Notes under the pieces: generated by a model
Seen by the model: only the letters and a program-made list of their open reading frames with translations
Databases searched by the model: none
What the model was told of the DNA's origin: nothing
Part shown: positions 1 to 8,731 of the stretch, piece after piece
How the letters are laid out: each line of letters opens with the position of its first letter
Position numbering within the stretch: position 1 is the stretch's first letter
From: an uncultured Erythrobacter sp.
GTDB taxonomy: Bacteria; Pseudomonadota; Alphaproteobacteria; Sphingomonadales; Sphingomonadaceae
Assembly: GCF_947492365.1 (NCBI RefSeq)
Contig: NZ_CANLMB010000002.1
Coordinates: forward strand, 248,001-312,000
Reading direction: 5' to 3'
DNA length: 64,000 nt
Made by a program: the position numbers and the translations under genes

Positions 1-1
1 C

Positions 2-460
2 CAGCCGGAACTCGACGCGATCTGGGATGCTCGCCAGCGCCAGACCGGCGCGCAAGGGTGGTCGCAGGACTTCATCTGGCCAGTCAAAGGGCGCATTTCA
101 GGCCGCTTTGGCCGCCAACGCATCTATCGCGGTGAGCCGGGCGGCTACCATTCGGGCATCGACATCGCACCCGGCAACGGAGTGCCCTTTGTCGCGCCCG
201 CTGACGGCGTGGTGGTGCTCGCGCGGACCGGATTCAGCCTCGAAGGCGGGCTTATCATCATCGATCACGGGCAGGGGCTTAACAGCGCCTTCCTTCATGC
301 CTCACGCATCGTGGTCGAGGAAGGTCAGGCGGTCCGTCAGGGCGAGCATATCGGCAATGTCGGATCGACCGGCCGCGCGACGGGTCCGCATCTGCACTGG
401 AGCCTGAAGTGGCACCTATCGCGGCTCGATCCGCTGCTATTCGCGGGGCCGATGAACTGA
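2..460 (+). CDS. M23-family murein endopeptidase, 5' end cut off by the window
   Basis: The open frame runs in from the left edge and stops at 460, so only the C-terminal about 152 residues are visible. It carries the lysostaphin-like LytM fold signature: HSGID (zinc ligands H and D) and HLHW near the end. Peptidases of this family cut peptidoglycan cross-links in the periplasm, or act as catalytically dead amidase activators; here both motifs are intact, which suggests an active zinc enzyme. The next gene starts one base after this stop, so the two are probably co-transcribed. The N-terminus, including any signal peptide or coiled coil, lies outside the window. Confidence 0.9.
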   Translation, partial: QPELDAIWDARQRQTGAQGWSQDFIWPVKGRISGRFGRQRIYRGEPGGYHSGIDIAPGNGVPFVAPADGVVVLARTGFSLEGGLIIIDHGQGLNSAFLHASRIVVEEGQAVRQGEHIGNVGSTGRATGPHLHWSLKWHLSRLDPLLFAGPMN

Positions 461-461
461 G

Positions 462-1475
462 ATGAGAAGAGGCGGCAGGCTCGGACCGCGAATGTTCGCG
501 GCGCTCGCGCTTGCAGTCCTGTGCGCGCCTGGCACTTGGCTGCGCACGGAGGTTCCCCGGACGCTACCAACCGGCATCGAGTTCAATCGCATCGCCGGAG
601 CCTCACCGACCGATCTGCTGCAATGGAACGTCGCAGGCGTTTGGCACTACACCAGCGATCCCAGCCGCTTTTTCGGAGGATTTTCGGCGATGCTGCCGCT
701 CAGGGACGGTCATTTGCGTGCCTTCTCCGATCGCGGCTCGCGCTTCACCTTCACCGAACCGGATTTGCCCGATCCGGCAATGCGCGCGCCCAGTGTGGTG
801 CTTCAACTGGTTGCGCCGAGGCACTCAAACGTATTGTGGGACATCGAATCGGTCACGCGCGATCCGGTCAGCCGTGATTACTGGCTTGGCTATGAGGGCG
901 CCCATGCGATCCACCGCTTCTCGGTTGCCAGCGAGATCGAAGAGGTCCGCTTTCTGGACGGCGAGGTCGACTGGTATGTCAATTCGGGGGCAGAGGCGAT
1001 GCTGCGGCTTTCCGATGGCCGCTTTGTCATCATCCCCGAAGGCCGCGGTGAAGCGCTGATCTATGCCGGTGATCCGGTCGAGGGAGGCACGCCGGTCACA
1101 ATCGACTTTACCGTGCCGGTAGAGGATTTTGTTGTCACTGCCGCCGCGCAAATGCCCGATGGCCGCGTCCTGCTGTTGATGCGTGACGTGGTCTGGGGAG
1201 TGCCGCCCTTTGCCGGACTGCTGGCGATTGCTGACACTCCGCCGACTTCGAGCGATACGGAGTGGAGCGCGGATGTTCTCATTCATTTCGACGGAGTGAT
1301 CCCGCCTGAGAATTACGAAGGACTGGCGGTGCGTGGGCAAGATGATGGCACCGTCGCAGTCTGGGTGATCTCGGACGACAATTTCTCGATCCAGCAGCGC
1401 ACCTTGCTGGTCAAGCTGGTGTTCGATCCAGCTGCCGATCGAGCCACCGATCTCTCGGCAGACCTGTCAAATTGA
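462..1475 (+). CDS. Secreted esterase-like phytase-family protein
   Basis: This 337-residue protein has an N-terminal signal peptide or anchor (hydrophobic stretch around residues 11-24). The rest resembles the beta-propeller family annotated as esterase-like activity of phytase (PF13449 type). Family-like signatures are SDRGSRF (about 85), LGYEGAH (about 143) and SDDNFS near the C-terminus. Substrate is unknown; family members are secreted or periplasmic. The start ATG lies just after the M23 peptidase stop, suggesting one transcript, and a strong hairpin follows the stop. No clear catalytic assignment can be made from sequence alone. Confidence 0.75.
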   Translation: MRRGGRLGPRMFAALALAVLCAPGTWLRTEVPRTLPTGIEFNRIAGASPTDLLQWNVAGVWHYTSDPSRFFGGFSAMLPLRDGHLRAFSDRGSRFTFTEPDLPDPAMRAPSVVLQLVAPRHSNVLWDIESVTRDPVSRDYWLGYEGAHAIHRFSVASEIEEVRFLDGEVDWYVNSGAEAMLRLSDGRFVIIPEGRGEALIYAGDPVEGGTPVTIDFTVPVEDFVVTAAAQMPDGRVLLLMRDVVWGVPPFAGLLAIADTPPTSSDTEWSADVLIHFDGVIPPENYEGLAVRGQDDGTVAVWVISDDNFSIQQRTLLVKLVFDPAADRATDLSADLSN

Positions 1476-1481
1476 CACGCA

Positions 1482-1515
1482 AAAGGGGCGCGGTGAACCA
1501 ACACCGCGCCCCTTT
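1482..1515. terminator. Bidirectional rho-independent terminator
   Basis: A perfect 14-bp stem (AAAGGGGCGCGGTG with its complement) closes a 6-nt loop between two convergent genes. T-rich ends (CCCCTTTG on +, CCCCTTTTG on -) flank it, so it can serve both the phytase-like gene and rpmB. Confidence 0.85.
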
Positions 1516-1556
1516 GATCGCAGACCGGACCTCGAAAGGCCCGAGGCACGCGTCAA

Positions 1557-1844
1557 TCAGGCAGCAACAGCCGCTTTTTTCAGCTCGCGCTTCACTTTGA
1601 GCGCGCGCGCAGACAGCTTGTCGTCCTTGGTCTTGAGCAGCCAGTTATCGAGGCCGCCATTGTGCTCGACCGAGCGCAGACCGTGGGTCGATACGCGGAA
1701 CTTGAAGCTGCGCTCGAGCTTTTCGCTCATCAGCGTAACATTCTGAAGGTTCGGCAGGAAAACACGCTTGGTCTTGTTGTTGGCGTGGCTAACATTGTTG
1801 CCGACCTGGCGGCCCTTGCCAGTCAGTTCGCAAATCCGCGACAT
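1557..1844 (-). CDS. rpmB: 50S ribosomal protein L28
   Basis: This 95-residue protein of normal L28 length begins [11 protein letters not shown] and carries the conserved core ([13 protein letters not shown] and FLPNLQNV). It is a structural protein of the large ribosomal subunit. The frame is open for 32 more codons upstream, but that stretch has no L28 similarity, and the ATG at 1844 gives the canonical N-terminus with a purine-rich GAGACGAGAGA just upstream. It stands alone, facing the previous gene across the shared terminator. Confidence 0.97.
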   Translation of the reverse strand: MSRICELTGKGRQVGNNVSHANNKTKRVFLPNLQNVTLMSEKLERSFKFRVSTHGLRSVEHNGGLDNWLLKTKDDKLSARALKVKRELKKAAVAA

Positions 1845-1992
1845 GATATCTCTCGTCTCGTTAACAGTGGCGGAAACAGCGCCCCAAGAGGCGACCCGTC
1901 GATTAGGGTGTTCCGGAAAGCGCGCCGCATAGCGGGCCACTTGCGAATCGTCAATTGATTCGTGGCGATGTCAGGCTTAGCGCTGATGCACG

Positions 1993-2448
1993 ATGAACCA
2001 ATGGCCGGTCCCTCTAGCAATGAAGCGCGCTTTGCAAGCCGCGCATGAAGCCGCCGATGCGGGCGAAGTGCCTGTGGGCGCGGTTGTGATGCGCGGTGAC
2101 GAAGTGATTGCGGTTGCCGCCAACGCAACCCGCTCTCCCCCCGACCCGACCGGCCATGCCGAGGTGCGGGCGCTGCGTATGGCGGCAGAGGCGCTGGGGC
2201 AGGACCGGCTGACCGATTGCGAGCTGTGGGTGACGCTGGAGCCTTGCGCGATGTGCGCAGGCGCAATTAGCCATGCACGCATCTCCAAGCTCTATTATGC
2301 CGCCAGCGACTCCAAAGGCGGAGCGGTCGAACACGGCGCGCGTGTGTTTGAGCAAGAGCAGTGCTTGCACTCGCCCGAGGTCTATTCGGGCATGGGCGCG
2401 GATGAGGCGGCGCAGCTGCTGCGCGGGTTCTTCAGGGAGCGGCGGTGA
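1993..2448 (+). CDS. tadA: tRNA-specific adenosine deaminase
   Basis: This 151-residue enzyme converts adenosine 34 of tRNA-Arg(ACG) to inosine. The zinc deaminase signature is complete: HAE at residues 55-57 (zinc ligand and proton-shuttling glutamate) and PCAMC at 84-88. Length and the ARISKLYYAASD segment fit TadA rather than a free-nucleotide deaminase. The next gene starts inside its stop codon (GTGA), so the two are translationally coupled. Confidence 0.95.
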   Translation: MNQWPVPLAMKRALQAAHEAADAGEVPVGAVVMRGDEVIAVAANATRSPPDPTGHAEVRALRMAAEALGQDRLTDCELWVTLEPCAMCAGAISHARISKLYYAASDSKGGAVEHGARVFEQEQCLHSPEVYSGMGADEAAQLLRGFFRERR

Positions 2449-2813
2449 TCAGAATCGGACTCACATTTGCTTTCTGCATCGCACTTGCTTTCTGGCTTGC
2501 GGCGGACATCTATGTTGGCTCGAGTGGCTCAGTAGTAAGATACGCGCTACTCATTCTGCTCATCGGATTGGTCGCTCTGGCCTTAGCGATGTCCTTTCAA
2601 CAGAAACGGCTGGTTTGGCGTATTCCAGTCACAATAATTGTTTGCATTGTCGGCGCTCAATTTTTGTGGCGCGATCTTATCCATCCTCTTCCAGATTTTA
2701 AGCTCTTAGCGGGGATGTTGTTTTCTGCCGGACCATTTATCGCCGCGCTAGGGATTGTTGCACTACTAATTGAATTGCGTGAATTCAGGTCATTTCGGGC
2801 CTCGGGCTTCTAG
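2445..2813 (+). CDS. Small hydrophobic membrane protein
   Basis: A 122-residue protein starting at a GTG that overlaps the tadA stop. It is almost entirely hydrophobic with about four predicted transmembrane segments (roughly residues 4-22, 28-47, 56-75, 85-108) and no recognised motif. The coding region is visibly more AT-rich than its neighbours, which may indicate a different origin. Function unknown; coupling to tadA may only reflect compact gene packing. Confidence 0.6.
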   Translation: MIRIGLTFAFCIALAFWLAADIYVGSSGSVVRYALLILLIGLVALALAMSFQQKRLVWRIPVTIIVCIVGAQFLWRDLIHPLPDFKLLAGMLFSAGPFIAALGIVALLIELREFRSFRASGF

Positions 2814-2823
2814 CAAACTCCCT

Positions 2824-3336
2824 TCACTCCACTTCAATCTCGCTCACAGTCCCGTCTGCAGCCACCACGAACAGCGTCCCGTAATCCTGCTCGGTCAGTT
2901 CGGGCGCAGCGTTGCCGCCGAAGCGGGTGATGAGATCGCCAACGGTGTTGCTGTGGCCGACGACCAGCACCGATCCATCGCCAGCGCGGACAGCAGCAAC
3001 CAGAGCATCGGGATTGCGCGGATCGTATGGCGTGATTTCAACCCCGATCCGGCCCGCGAGCGGAGCGCCGGTTTGCATGGTTCGACGTGTTGGCGTGGAG
3101 TAGATTCCCGTGATGTTTGCATCCTCGAGGATTGAGGCCAGCACTTGCGCATTGGCCGCGCCTTCGCTGGTGAGAACGGGGTCATCGCCCTGCGCCTTTT
3201 GCAAATGCCGGATCACATAGACCGTCTGCTCGTCCGGAGCCGACACTCCCACAGCGCCGCGCTCGGGCTGAGCCGGTGCCATGCAGGCACCCAAAGCGAG
3301 CGCCAGTAGCAGCGCAATTCCCCGCCAATTTGTCAT
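2824..3336 (-). CDS. Lipoprotein of the histidine phosphatase superfamily
   Basis: This 170-residue protein has a lipoprotein signal peptide (LALGAC, Cys18) and a phosphoglycerate-mutase-like fold. The catalytic block is RHLQK (R43, H44) rather than the common RHGE; the second histidine is in GHSN (H128). PTRRTMQTG supplies the further conserved arginine. It is probably an envelope-anchored phosphatase of unknown substrate, related to SixA-type enzymes. Being a lipoprotein, it should face the periplasm. Confidence 0.8.
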   Translation of the reverse strand: MTNWRGIALLLALALGACMAPAQPERGAVGVSAPDEQTVYVIRHLQKAQGDDPVLTSEGAANAQVLASILEDANITGIYSTPTRRTMQTGAPLAGRIGVEITPYDPRNPDALVAAVRAGDGSVLVVGHSNTVGDLITRFGGNAAPELTEQDYGTLFVVAADGTVSEIEVE

Positions 3337-3456
3337 ATGTGTTTCCCGTCCTCGCCCGTTCTGACCGCGCAGTCTGCACCGGCGGGACTATCGGCGCAAC
3401 CTTGCAGGCCGCGCGAGACCCGCCCAATGCAGAGCGTCAATAGCTGGATGGAGCGA

Positions 3457-4257
3457 TCAGGGCGCCGAGCAGACCTCGCCTGCCATTTCGTGCTCCGGAT
3501 CGGGCAGACCTTCGCTGAGCCAGGCGATCGCCTCGTCCTGTTCGTCAAGGTCAAAGCTCTTTATCGCCGGCTTCACCAGCGCGCCGAAGAATCCGGCGAG
3601 ATTGCCGATCCAGGCGGGTCCACCGACAATGGCATAGCGTTCAAGGTTCTTCAGCAGTTCGAGCTTGCCTACCATCACCTTGCGGCTGATCGCGGCGTCG
3701 GGGTCAAAGCCGTGCCAATGCCGGATCACCATCATCAAGCGCGAGCATTCGGGCGCTTCGAGCGCGGCTCTGACCATCGCCACTCCGCGCTCGGATTCCT
3801 CACGGTCGAGCCTGCCGGAAAGCTCGTAAGCCGCGATTGCGGGGTTGCCGCTGTCGATCTCGCGAAACGCGCCCCTGTGCGGCTGGTCGGTTTCTTCTAG
3901 CACCCAGGCGCGCGCGGCCTCTGCCTCGTCATCGTCATAGACCTGATAGACGACCCGTGGCAGCAGCGCGCTTTCGAGCCGCGCGGCCGTGCGGATCCAC
4001 TTCTCGTCGGAGATGATCGCGATGCGGTCGAGCCCGTAAATATACTTCATGAAGGTGCCCATATGGCCGATCTCCTCGGCCACCGCGGAGAAGGAGAAGC
4101 TCGCCATGGATGTGACATCGATGAGCAGGTTTCCGCCGCCGTCGGATTCGTTTCGCTCCTTGACGAAGTTGAGCAGGGTTTTGACGTCGCCCTGCCGGAA
4201 TTCGGCAATGGCGATAATGCGATGCGCGTGCGGCGCGATGGTTTCGATTTCGATCAT
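3457..4257 (-). CDS. Tandem STAS/SEC14-like (SpoIIAA-like) domain protein
   Basis: This 266-residue soluble protein appears to hold two SpoIIAA-like domains (PF11964 type). The first spans about residues 1-115, with LLIDVTSMASFSFSAVAEE and the RIAIISDEKW strand; the second about 130-245, with AAYELSGRLDREE and RYAIVGGPAW. Proteins of this family are small and often encoded alone, and their ligand is unknown; two-domain versions occur. No signal peptide or membrane segment is seen. It is not obviously in an operon with its neighbours. Confidence 0.7.
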   Translation of the reverse strand: MIEIETIAPHAHRIIAIAEFRQGDVKTLLNFVKERNESDGGGNLLIDVTSMASFSFSAVAEEIGHMGTFMKYIYGLDRIAIISDEKWIRTAARLESALLPRVVYQVYDDDEAEAARAWVLEETDQPHRGAFREIDSGNPAIAAYELSGRLDREESERGVAMVRAALEAPECSRLMMVIRHWHGFDPDAAISRKVMVGKLELLKNLERYAIVGGPAWIGNLAGFFGALVKPAIKSFDLDEQDEAIAWLSEGLPDPEHEMAGEVCSAP

Positions 4258-4313
4258 GCCCGCATATTGCCCCGATCAATGCAGGCGCGTCATTGATGCG
4301 GATCAATTTGGGC

Positions 4314-5027
4314 TCAAAGCCCTCGCCAGATCCGCGCTCTCTGCCCATCGCGCGCGCCCAGCCGCCGCGCATCGCAGCGCGTGGGGCGAAAACGGTCATT
4401 GTAGCACAGGCGGATTTCTTCCAGCCAACCGTCTTCGTTGAGCTTCACGCCGACCATGCTCGGCTGCCACATGCGGCCATTGGCGTCGGCAAAGGCCTGA
4501 CGGATGCGGCCTGCGGTGAGGCCGTCCTCGCGGCTGATCCGGTCATAATCGGGAATGCGCAGGCTCTCCCACAGCACGCGGGTGACGTTGAGGTAAGTCT
4601 CGGGCCGGCGGACCATGCAGGAGCCATGCTTGGCCCATTGCCGCGCGATCAGGCGGGTTGATGGCATCATACACATGTTCGCGCGCGCCTGCGCCGGTGA
4701 GACCCGCTGGCTCGTGGGGCACCATTGCGGATAGGCGCGCGCGCCTTGCGGCCAGAGGCCATGCACGACGAGGCCAAAGCGGCCATTATCGCCCGAGCAC
4801 TGCACCCGGTGCGAGCGTGAGTCCTGCCGCGTCCGGCAAAAGGCAGGCGACCAGCTCAGCGCGAGGGTGTAGCCGGTGACCGGCACGACGCGGGGGCGAG
4901 CATCGGGCGCGATCTGCGGGACGCTCGAGATGGACGGCGCGCGGCATTGGTATGCTTGGGCGTTGCCGACGGCGGGGAGCAACAGGGCGACGACGAAAGC
5001 TATGGAGCTATGCAGTTTCCGCACCAT
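4314..5027 (-). CDS. Secreted ribonuclease T2
   Basis: This 237-residue protein has a signal peptide (cleavage near AQA, about residue 25) and both T2 catalytic boxes: FGLVVHGLWPQ (H89) and WAKHGSC (H134). These enzymes cleave RNA via 2',3'-cyclic phosphates in the periplasm or outside the cell. The ATG at 5027 is preceded by AAGGAGGAGCC, a near-ideal ribosome-binding site, and is preferred over a start 57 bases upstream. Its first 20 bases overlap the end of the preceding membrane-protein gene, so it is the last gene of a nadC-membrane protein-RNase unit. Confidence 0.92.
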   Translation of the reverse strand: MVRKLHSSIAFVVALLLPAVGNAQAYQCRAPSISSVPQIAPDARPRVVPVTGYTLALSWSPAFCRTRQDSRSHRVQCSGDNGRFGLVVHGLWPQGARAYPQWCPTSQRVSPAQARANMCMMPSTRLIARQWAKHGSCMVRRPETYLNVTRVLWESLRIPDYDRISREDGLTAGRIRQAFADANGRMWQPSMVGVKLNEDGWLEEIRLCYNDRFRPTRCDARRLGARDGQRARIWRGL

Positions 5028-5451
5028 CGGCTCCTCCTTGCGCGAAGTATCGGCTTGCCCTCGTGGTCCAAAGCAAAGCGGCAAGCGCGAGCGGGATAAA
5101 AGCCAGCATCAGGCTTGGTAAAAGCATCCGCGGATAGGTGCTCGCATATTCGAGATTCGCAAGGATCAGCGCGAGGGGTACGAAAGCAATCACGCTAATG
5201 AACCAACGTGCAAACGAAGCGGCAAACGCAAGAACGAGGATGACTGGGATCATGTCGATGGTGAACCATGCGCAGATGGCAATGATCGCCAGATCGCGGT
5301 TCCACTCAACGAATGTGAACATGTTTCGGAAATCGAACATCGTCGCATTGAGATTGCCAAGACTTCCGATGAGCCGATTGACGGCAATGTAGGTCGTCGC
5401 AGAGGCAAAGAGCCAGATCGGCCACGGCCTAGGCCCGCGCGCAATCCTCAT
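5008..5451 (-). CDS. Four-segment membrane protein of unknown function
   Basis: This 147-residue protein starts MRIARGPRPW at an ATG that overlaps the nadC stop (ATGA). Hydrophobic segments occur at about residues 11-25, 52-75, 78-100 and 110-135. The open frame continues upstream but there it is an out-of-frame reading of nadC. No family was recognised. Tight overlap with nadC on one side and the RNase T2 start on the other places it in the middle of a three-gene operon. Confidence 0.7.
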   Translation of the reverse strand: MRIARGPRPWPIWLFASATTYIAVNRLIGSLGNLNATMFDFRNMFTFVEWNRDLAIIAICAWFTIDMIPVILVLAFAASFARWFISVIAFVPLALILANLEYASTYPRMLLPSLMLAFIPLALAALLWTTRASRYFAQGGADGAETA

Positions 5452-6317
5452 ACCAGCGCGAAATCCAGCCCAACATCCGCCGCAGGGGCGCTCTGGGTGA
5501 GTCTGCCGACCGAGCAATAGTCCACGCCGCTTGCTGCCTTGGCTGCGATGGTGTCGAGGTTGATCCCTCCGCTGGCCTCGGTTGCGGTGCGGCCCGCGAC
5601 CTTCGCCACCGCCTCGCGCAAGGTTTCGGGTGACATATTGTCGAGCAGAAGGTGATGCGCGCCTGCTGCGATCGCGGGTTCGATCTGGTCGAGCCGGTCG
5701 ACCTCGCAAATGATTGGTTTGACCCCGGCATCGCGCGCACGGCGCACCGCTTCGCCGACGCTGCCCGCGACCGCGACGTGGTTGTCCTTGATCATCGCGG
5801 CATCATAGAGCCCCATCCGGTGGTTCTGTGCGCCGCCCTGACGGGTCGCGTATTTCTCCAGCACGCGCAGACCAGGAAGGGTCTTACGGGTGTCGAGCAG
5901 GGTGCAGGTCGCGGAGCCTTCGCGCATCGCATCGACATAGGTGCGTGCCATGGTGGCGATGCCGGAGAGGTGCTGGACGATGTTGAGCGCGCTTCGCTCA
6001 GCCGTCAGCATCGCGCGGGCATTGCCGGTAAGGCGCATGAGGTCCGATCCCGCTGCGACCGCATCGCCGTCGCTCACCAGAGTCTCGATCTCGACGTCAG
6101 GATCGAGATGGCGGAAGAACGCCTCGGCCAGTGGCAATCCCGCCACCACAATCGCATCGCGGCTGTCCATCACGCCTGCAAAGCGCGCATCGGCAGGAAT
6201 GACGCTTTCCGAAGTGACGTCCTTGCCGCCGCCCGGCAGGCCCACGCCGAGATCTTCGGCAAGCGTTTCGGTCACAAAGCGATCAAGGTCAAAGCCGGGG
6301 AGGGTGAATTCAGTCAT
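5448..6317 (-). CDS. nadC: Nicotinate-nucleotide diphosphorylase (carboxylating), quinolinate phosphoribosyltransferase
   Basis: This 289-residue enzyme joins quinolinate and PRPP to form nicotinate mononucleotide in de novo NAD synthesis. Diagnostic segments are ERSALNIVQHLSGIAT, DTRKTLPGLR, YDAAMIKDNH and EASGGINLD. The start is placed at MTEFTLPGF; a start 12 codons upstream is possible but adds a charged stretch atypical for the family. The nadA/nadB partners are not nearby. Downstream it is coupled by ATGA to a membrane protein gene. Confidence 0.95.
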   Translation of the reverse strand: MTEFTLPGFDLDRFVTETLAEDLGVGLPGGGKDVTSESVIPADARFAGVMDSRDAIVVAGLPLAEAFFRHLDPDVEIETLVSDGDAVAAGSDLMRLTGNARAMLTAERSALNIVQHLSGIATMARTYVDAMREGSATCTLLDTRKTLPGLRVLEKYATRQGGAQNHRMGLYDAAMIKDNHVAVAGSVGEAVRRARDAGVKPIICEVDRLDQIEPAIAAGAHHLLLDNMSPETLREAVAKVAGRTATEASGGINLDTIAAKAASGVDYCSVGRLTQSAPAADVGLDFALV

Positions 6318-6565
6318 GTGGTTCTGCTTGGCCGTTTTTTTGTTTCGCCTCAAGCGCCGGCGTTCGCGTCAAGAAGCTGGGCGCTCACTTGGCTTCCGCG
6401 CCATAAGGCGCGACGGGCGGTCGCCCTTTGACTGCCGTGACCAAGGTTCTGGCTTGGAATGGCTCGACGCCGAAGGTGTCGCAAGCGCGACCGCGCGCCC
6501 GAGCTTATGCGAGGAAAGCCAAGCGGGCCGGACGGCCTGCGCCCGGCGCTTGAGGACGCAACAAA
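6318..6565. other. Intergenic region with a possible dispersed repeat copy
   Basis: No convincing gene lies here. It contains GC-rich palindromic stretches (CGCGCCATAAGGCGCG, 6399-6414) and the 15-mer TGACTGCCGTGACCA at 6429-6443, which recurs at 43683-43697, each time just downstream of a GC-rich hairpin. It may be a degenerate copy of a dispersed intergenic repeat. Confidence 0.4.
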
Positions 6566-7363
6566 CTAATGCACAAACCTAGCCACGACATCCCTATACG
6601 AGCGCGAGACCTTCACCTCGGCGCCGGAATCGAGCACCAGGAAACACTCTCCATTGGTGTGCGGCTTCACTTGCCGGACCTGATCGAGGTTCACGATCGT
6701 AGAGCGGTGGACGCGCTGGAATTTGCGCGGGTCCAGCCGGCGTTCCAAGTCCTTCATCGTCTCGCGCAGGATCAGCGAATTGTCGCCGGTATAGATGCAC
6801 ATATAGTCGCCCGCCGCCTCGATATGCTCGATCGAATCAACCTCGACGCGGAAGATCTGGCCGCGATCCTTCACATTGATGAGCTTCTCGAACCGCTCCG
6901 CGCTCTCGCCGCCATCGCCGCCAAAATCGGCGGCACGGTCGGGCGCGACTTCGGCCAGCACGTCGAGCAATTGCTCGGCATCCTCGGCGCTCTTCTTCTC
7001 AGCGAGGCGCTGGCGCACCCGCTCGACCGTGTCGGCAAGCTTGTCCTCATCAACCGGCTTCATCAGGTAATTGACCGCATTGGCCTCAAAAGCGCGGATC
7101 GCGTGTTCCTCGTAAGCGGTCACGAAGACGAAGAGCGGCGGCTCAATTTCCATCACGCCTTTGACCACCGAAAATCCGTCAAAGCCCGGCATCTGAATGT
7201 CGAGGAAGACAAGATCGGGCTTCTCGGTCTTGATCTTGCGGATCGCCTCGCGCCCGTTCGAGCACGTGTCGATAATCTCGACATCGTCAAAGGGCTGGAG
7301 CCTCAATTGCAGGCCTTGAATGGCGAGTTTTTCATCATCGACGAGGATGGTGCGAATGGTCAT
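6566..7363 (-). CDS. LytTR-family response regulator
   Basis: This protein has an N-terminal receiver domain (acidic pair in ILVDDE, phospho-acceptor in VFLDIQMPG, lysine in YLMKPVDE) and a C-terminal LytTR DNA-binding domain (about residues 160-262; HIEAAGDYMCIYTG and FQRVHRSTIVNL). It is an AlgR/LytR-type transcription regulator. The kinase stop and the ATG at 7363 overlap as TGATG; a GTG one codon earlier is an alternative. It is paired with the upstream sensor kinase. Targets are unknown. Confidence 0.93.
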   Translation of the reverse strand: MTIRTILVDDEKLAIQGLQLRLQPFDDVEIIDTCSNGREAIRKIKTEKPDLVFLDIQMPGFDGFSVVKGVMEIEPPLFVFVTAYEEHAIRAFEANAVNYLMKPVDEDKLADTVERVRQRLAEKKSAEDAEQLLDVLAEVAPDRAADFGGDGGESAERFEKLINVKDRGQIFRVEVDSIEHIEAAGDYMCIYTGDNSLILRETMKDLERRLDPRKFQRVHRSTIVNLDQVRQVKPHTNGECFLVLDSGAEVKVSRSYRDVVARFVH

Positions 7364-8631
7364 CACGTATTTCCAATGGCGCGTTGGTGTTTCAGGGGGG
7401 AGTTGAGGTTGATCACATTGTCAGCGGCCGCATTGTCGGGGAGTGCTGCGGCTGGTTCAGTGGCTGCGGGGTGGGCAGTTTCTTGCGAGGCATAGGGCTC
7501 GGCCCGGCGCTCGGTTTCAAACGGGATTTCGATCAGCACTGTAAAGCCGCCGCCCGCTTGCGAGCGCGTTTCGAACAGATGATCGTCATCATAGCTTTGC
7601 ATCAGACGGTTGCGGATATTGGCAAGGCCTACGCCGGTTGAGACGCGGCGATCGGCGATCCCGCCAGCGCTATCCTGCGCATGTTCGAGCATCGAGAGCT
7701 GCACCGGACCATCCGCGCCGGGCCCGTCATCGGTCACTGCAATGCGCAGACGCTGTCCGACCACGCGCGCGGTGAGCGTGATCTCCGCGCCGTCCTCTTG
7801 CGGGCTGACGGCATATTTGACGGCATTTTCGACCAGAGGCTGGAGCAGCATCGAAGGAAGGCGAGCATCCAGCGCAGCCTCTTCGATATCGAAATTTGTG
7901 CGCAGCCGCTCCTCAAACCGCATCCGCTCGATATCGAGATAGAGCTGGAGTGTCTCAACCTCCTGCGCCAGCGTGACCTGACTGCCCGGCTCGGTAATCA
8001 GCGTGTGGCGGAGGAAGCCCGACAGCCGCGTCAGCATCGCATTGGCCGGCTCGGTCTGTTTGAGCAGGACCAAAGTGCTGATCGAGTTGAGCGTGTTGAA
8101 CAGGAAATGCGGGTTGAGCTGATAGCGCAGCATGGCGAGCTGCGCCGAGGTTGCCTGCGCCTCTAACCGTTCAAGCCGGTCCGCCTGCCTCTCCACCGTC
8201 AGGAAGAAATTGATCGCGTAATAAAGCGCGCTCCAACCGCCCAGCAGGGTGAGCGGGATATAGGTGATCCCGACAAAGCGCTGGGCAAAGCTCGTCTCGC
8301 TCAATCCCGAATAATACAGATCCTGCACCCAGGCATCGATCCCGGCATGGATGATGACCGCTGTCATTAGCGCGACAGCGGTGCCGCCCCATGTCACGAT
8401 CGGTTTGCGGTCGATCAGCTGGCGGTAAACGACCGACAGGATCAGGCTGAGCGAGAAACCGGTGAGCGTCGTCACCAGAATCAGCACCAGCAGATTGTAG
8501 GGCAGACCGTTGGCGAGCGCGTTGACCGCGCGCAGCAGGAATGCGCTACCCCAACCGGCCAGTTGGAGGTTCCAGAAGGCGCGGTTCTTGCTTGCAAAAA
8601 ACGGCGCTGGCTGGAGCGGGATCATCGACAT
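7363..8631 (-). CDS. LytS/YehU-like sensor histidine kinase
   Basis: This 422-residue kinase has about four N-terminal transmembrane segments (roughly residues 20-150), no periplasmic sensor domain of note, the His_kinase motif LRYQLNPHFLFNTLNS (phospho-His near residue 172) and a C-terminal HATPase domain (LLQPLVENAVKYAV, VTDDGPGADG, GVGLANIRNRL). This architecture is typical of partners of LytTR regulators, and such a gene follows directly with overlapping codons. The C-terminal tail (about 45 residues) is low-complexity and Ala-rich. Confidence 0.93.
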   Translation of the reverse strand: MSMIPLQPAPFFASKNRAFWNLQLAGWGSAFLLRAVNALANGLPYNLLVLILVTTLTGFSLSLILSVVYRQLIDRKPIVTWGGTAVALMTAVIIHAGIDAWVQDLYYSGLSETSFAQRFVGITYIPLTLLGGWSALYYAINFFLTVERQADRLERLEAQATSAQLAMLRYQLNPHFLFNTLNSISTLVLLKQTEPANAMLTRLSGFLRHTLITEPGSQVTLAQEVETLQLYLDIERMRFEERLRTNFDIEEAALDARLPSMLLQPLVENAVKYAVSPQEDGAEITLTARVVGQRLRIAVTDDGPGADGPVQLSMLEHAQDSAGGIADRRVSTGVGLANIRNRLMQSYDDDHLFETRSQAGGGFTVLIEIPFETERRAEPYASQETAHPAATEPAAALPDNAAADNVINLNSPLKHQRAIGNT

Positions 8632-8731
8632 TGCGCCTAACTGTAGCCGATTTTTCTGCCGCTGGCATGGTCAATTGCCCGGCCGCTTGCGAGTGGGCGC
8701 AGGTGATGAACCATTGGGCGCAAGCGAGCGC

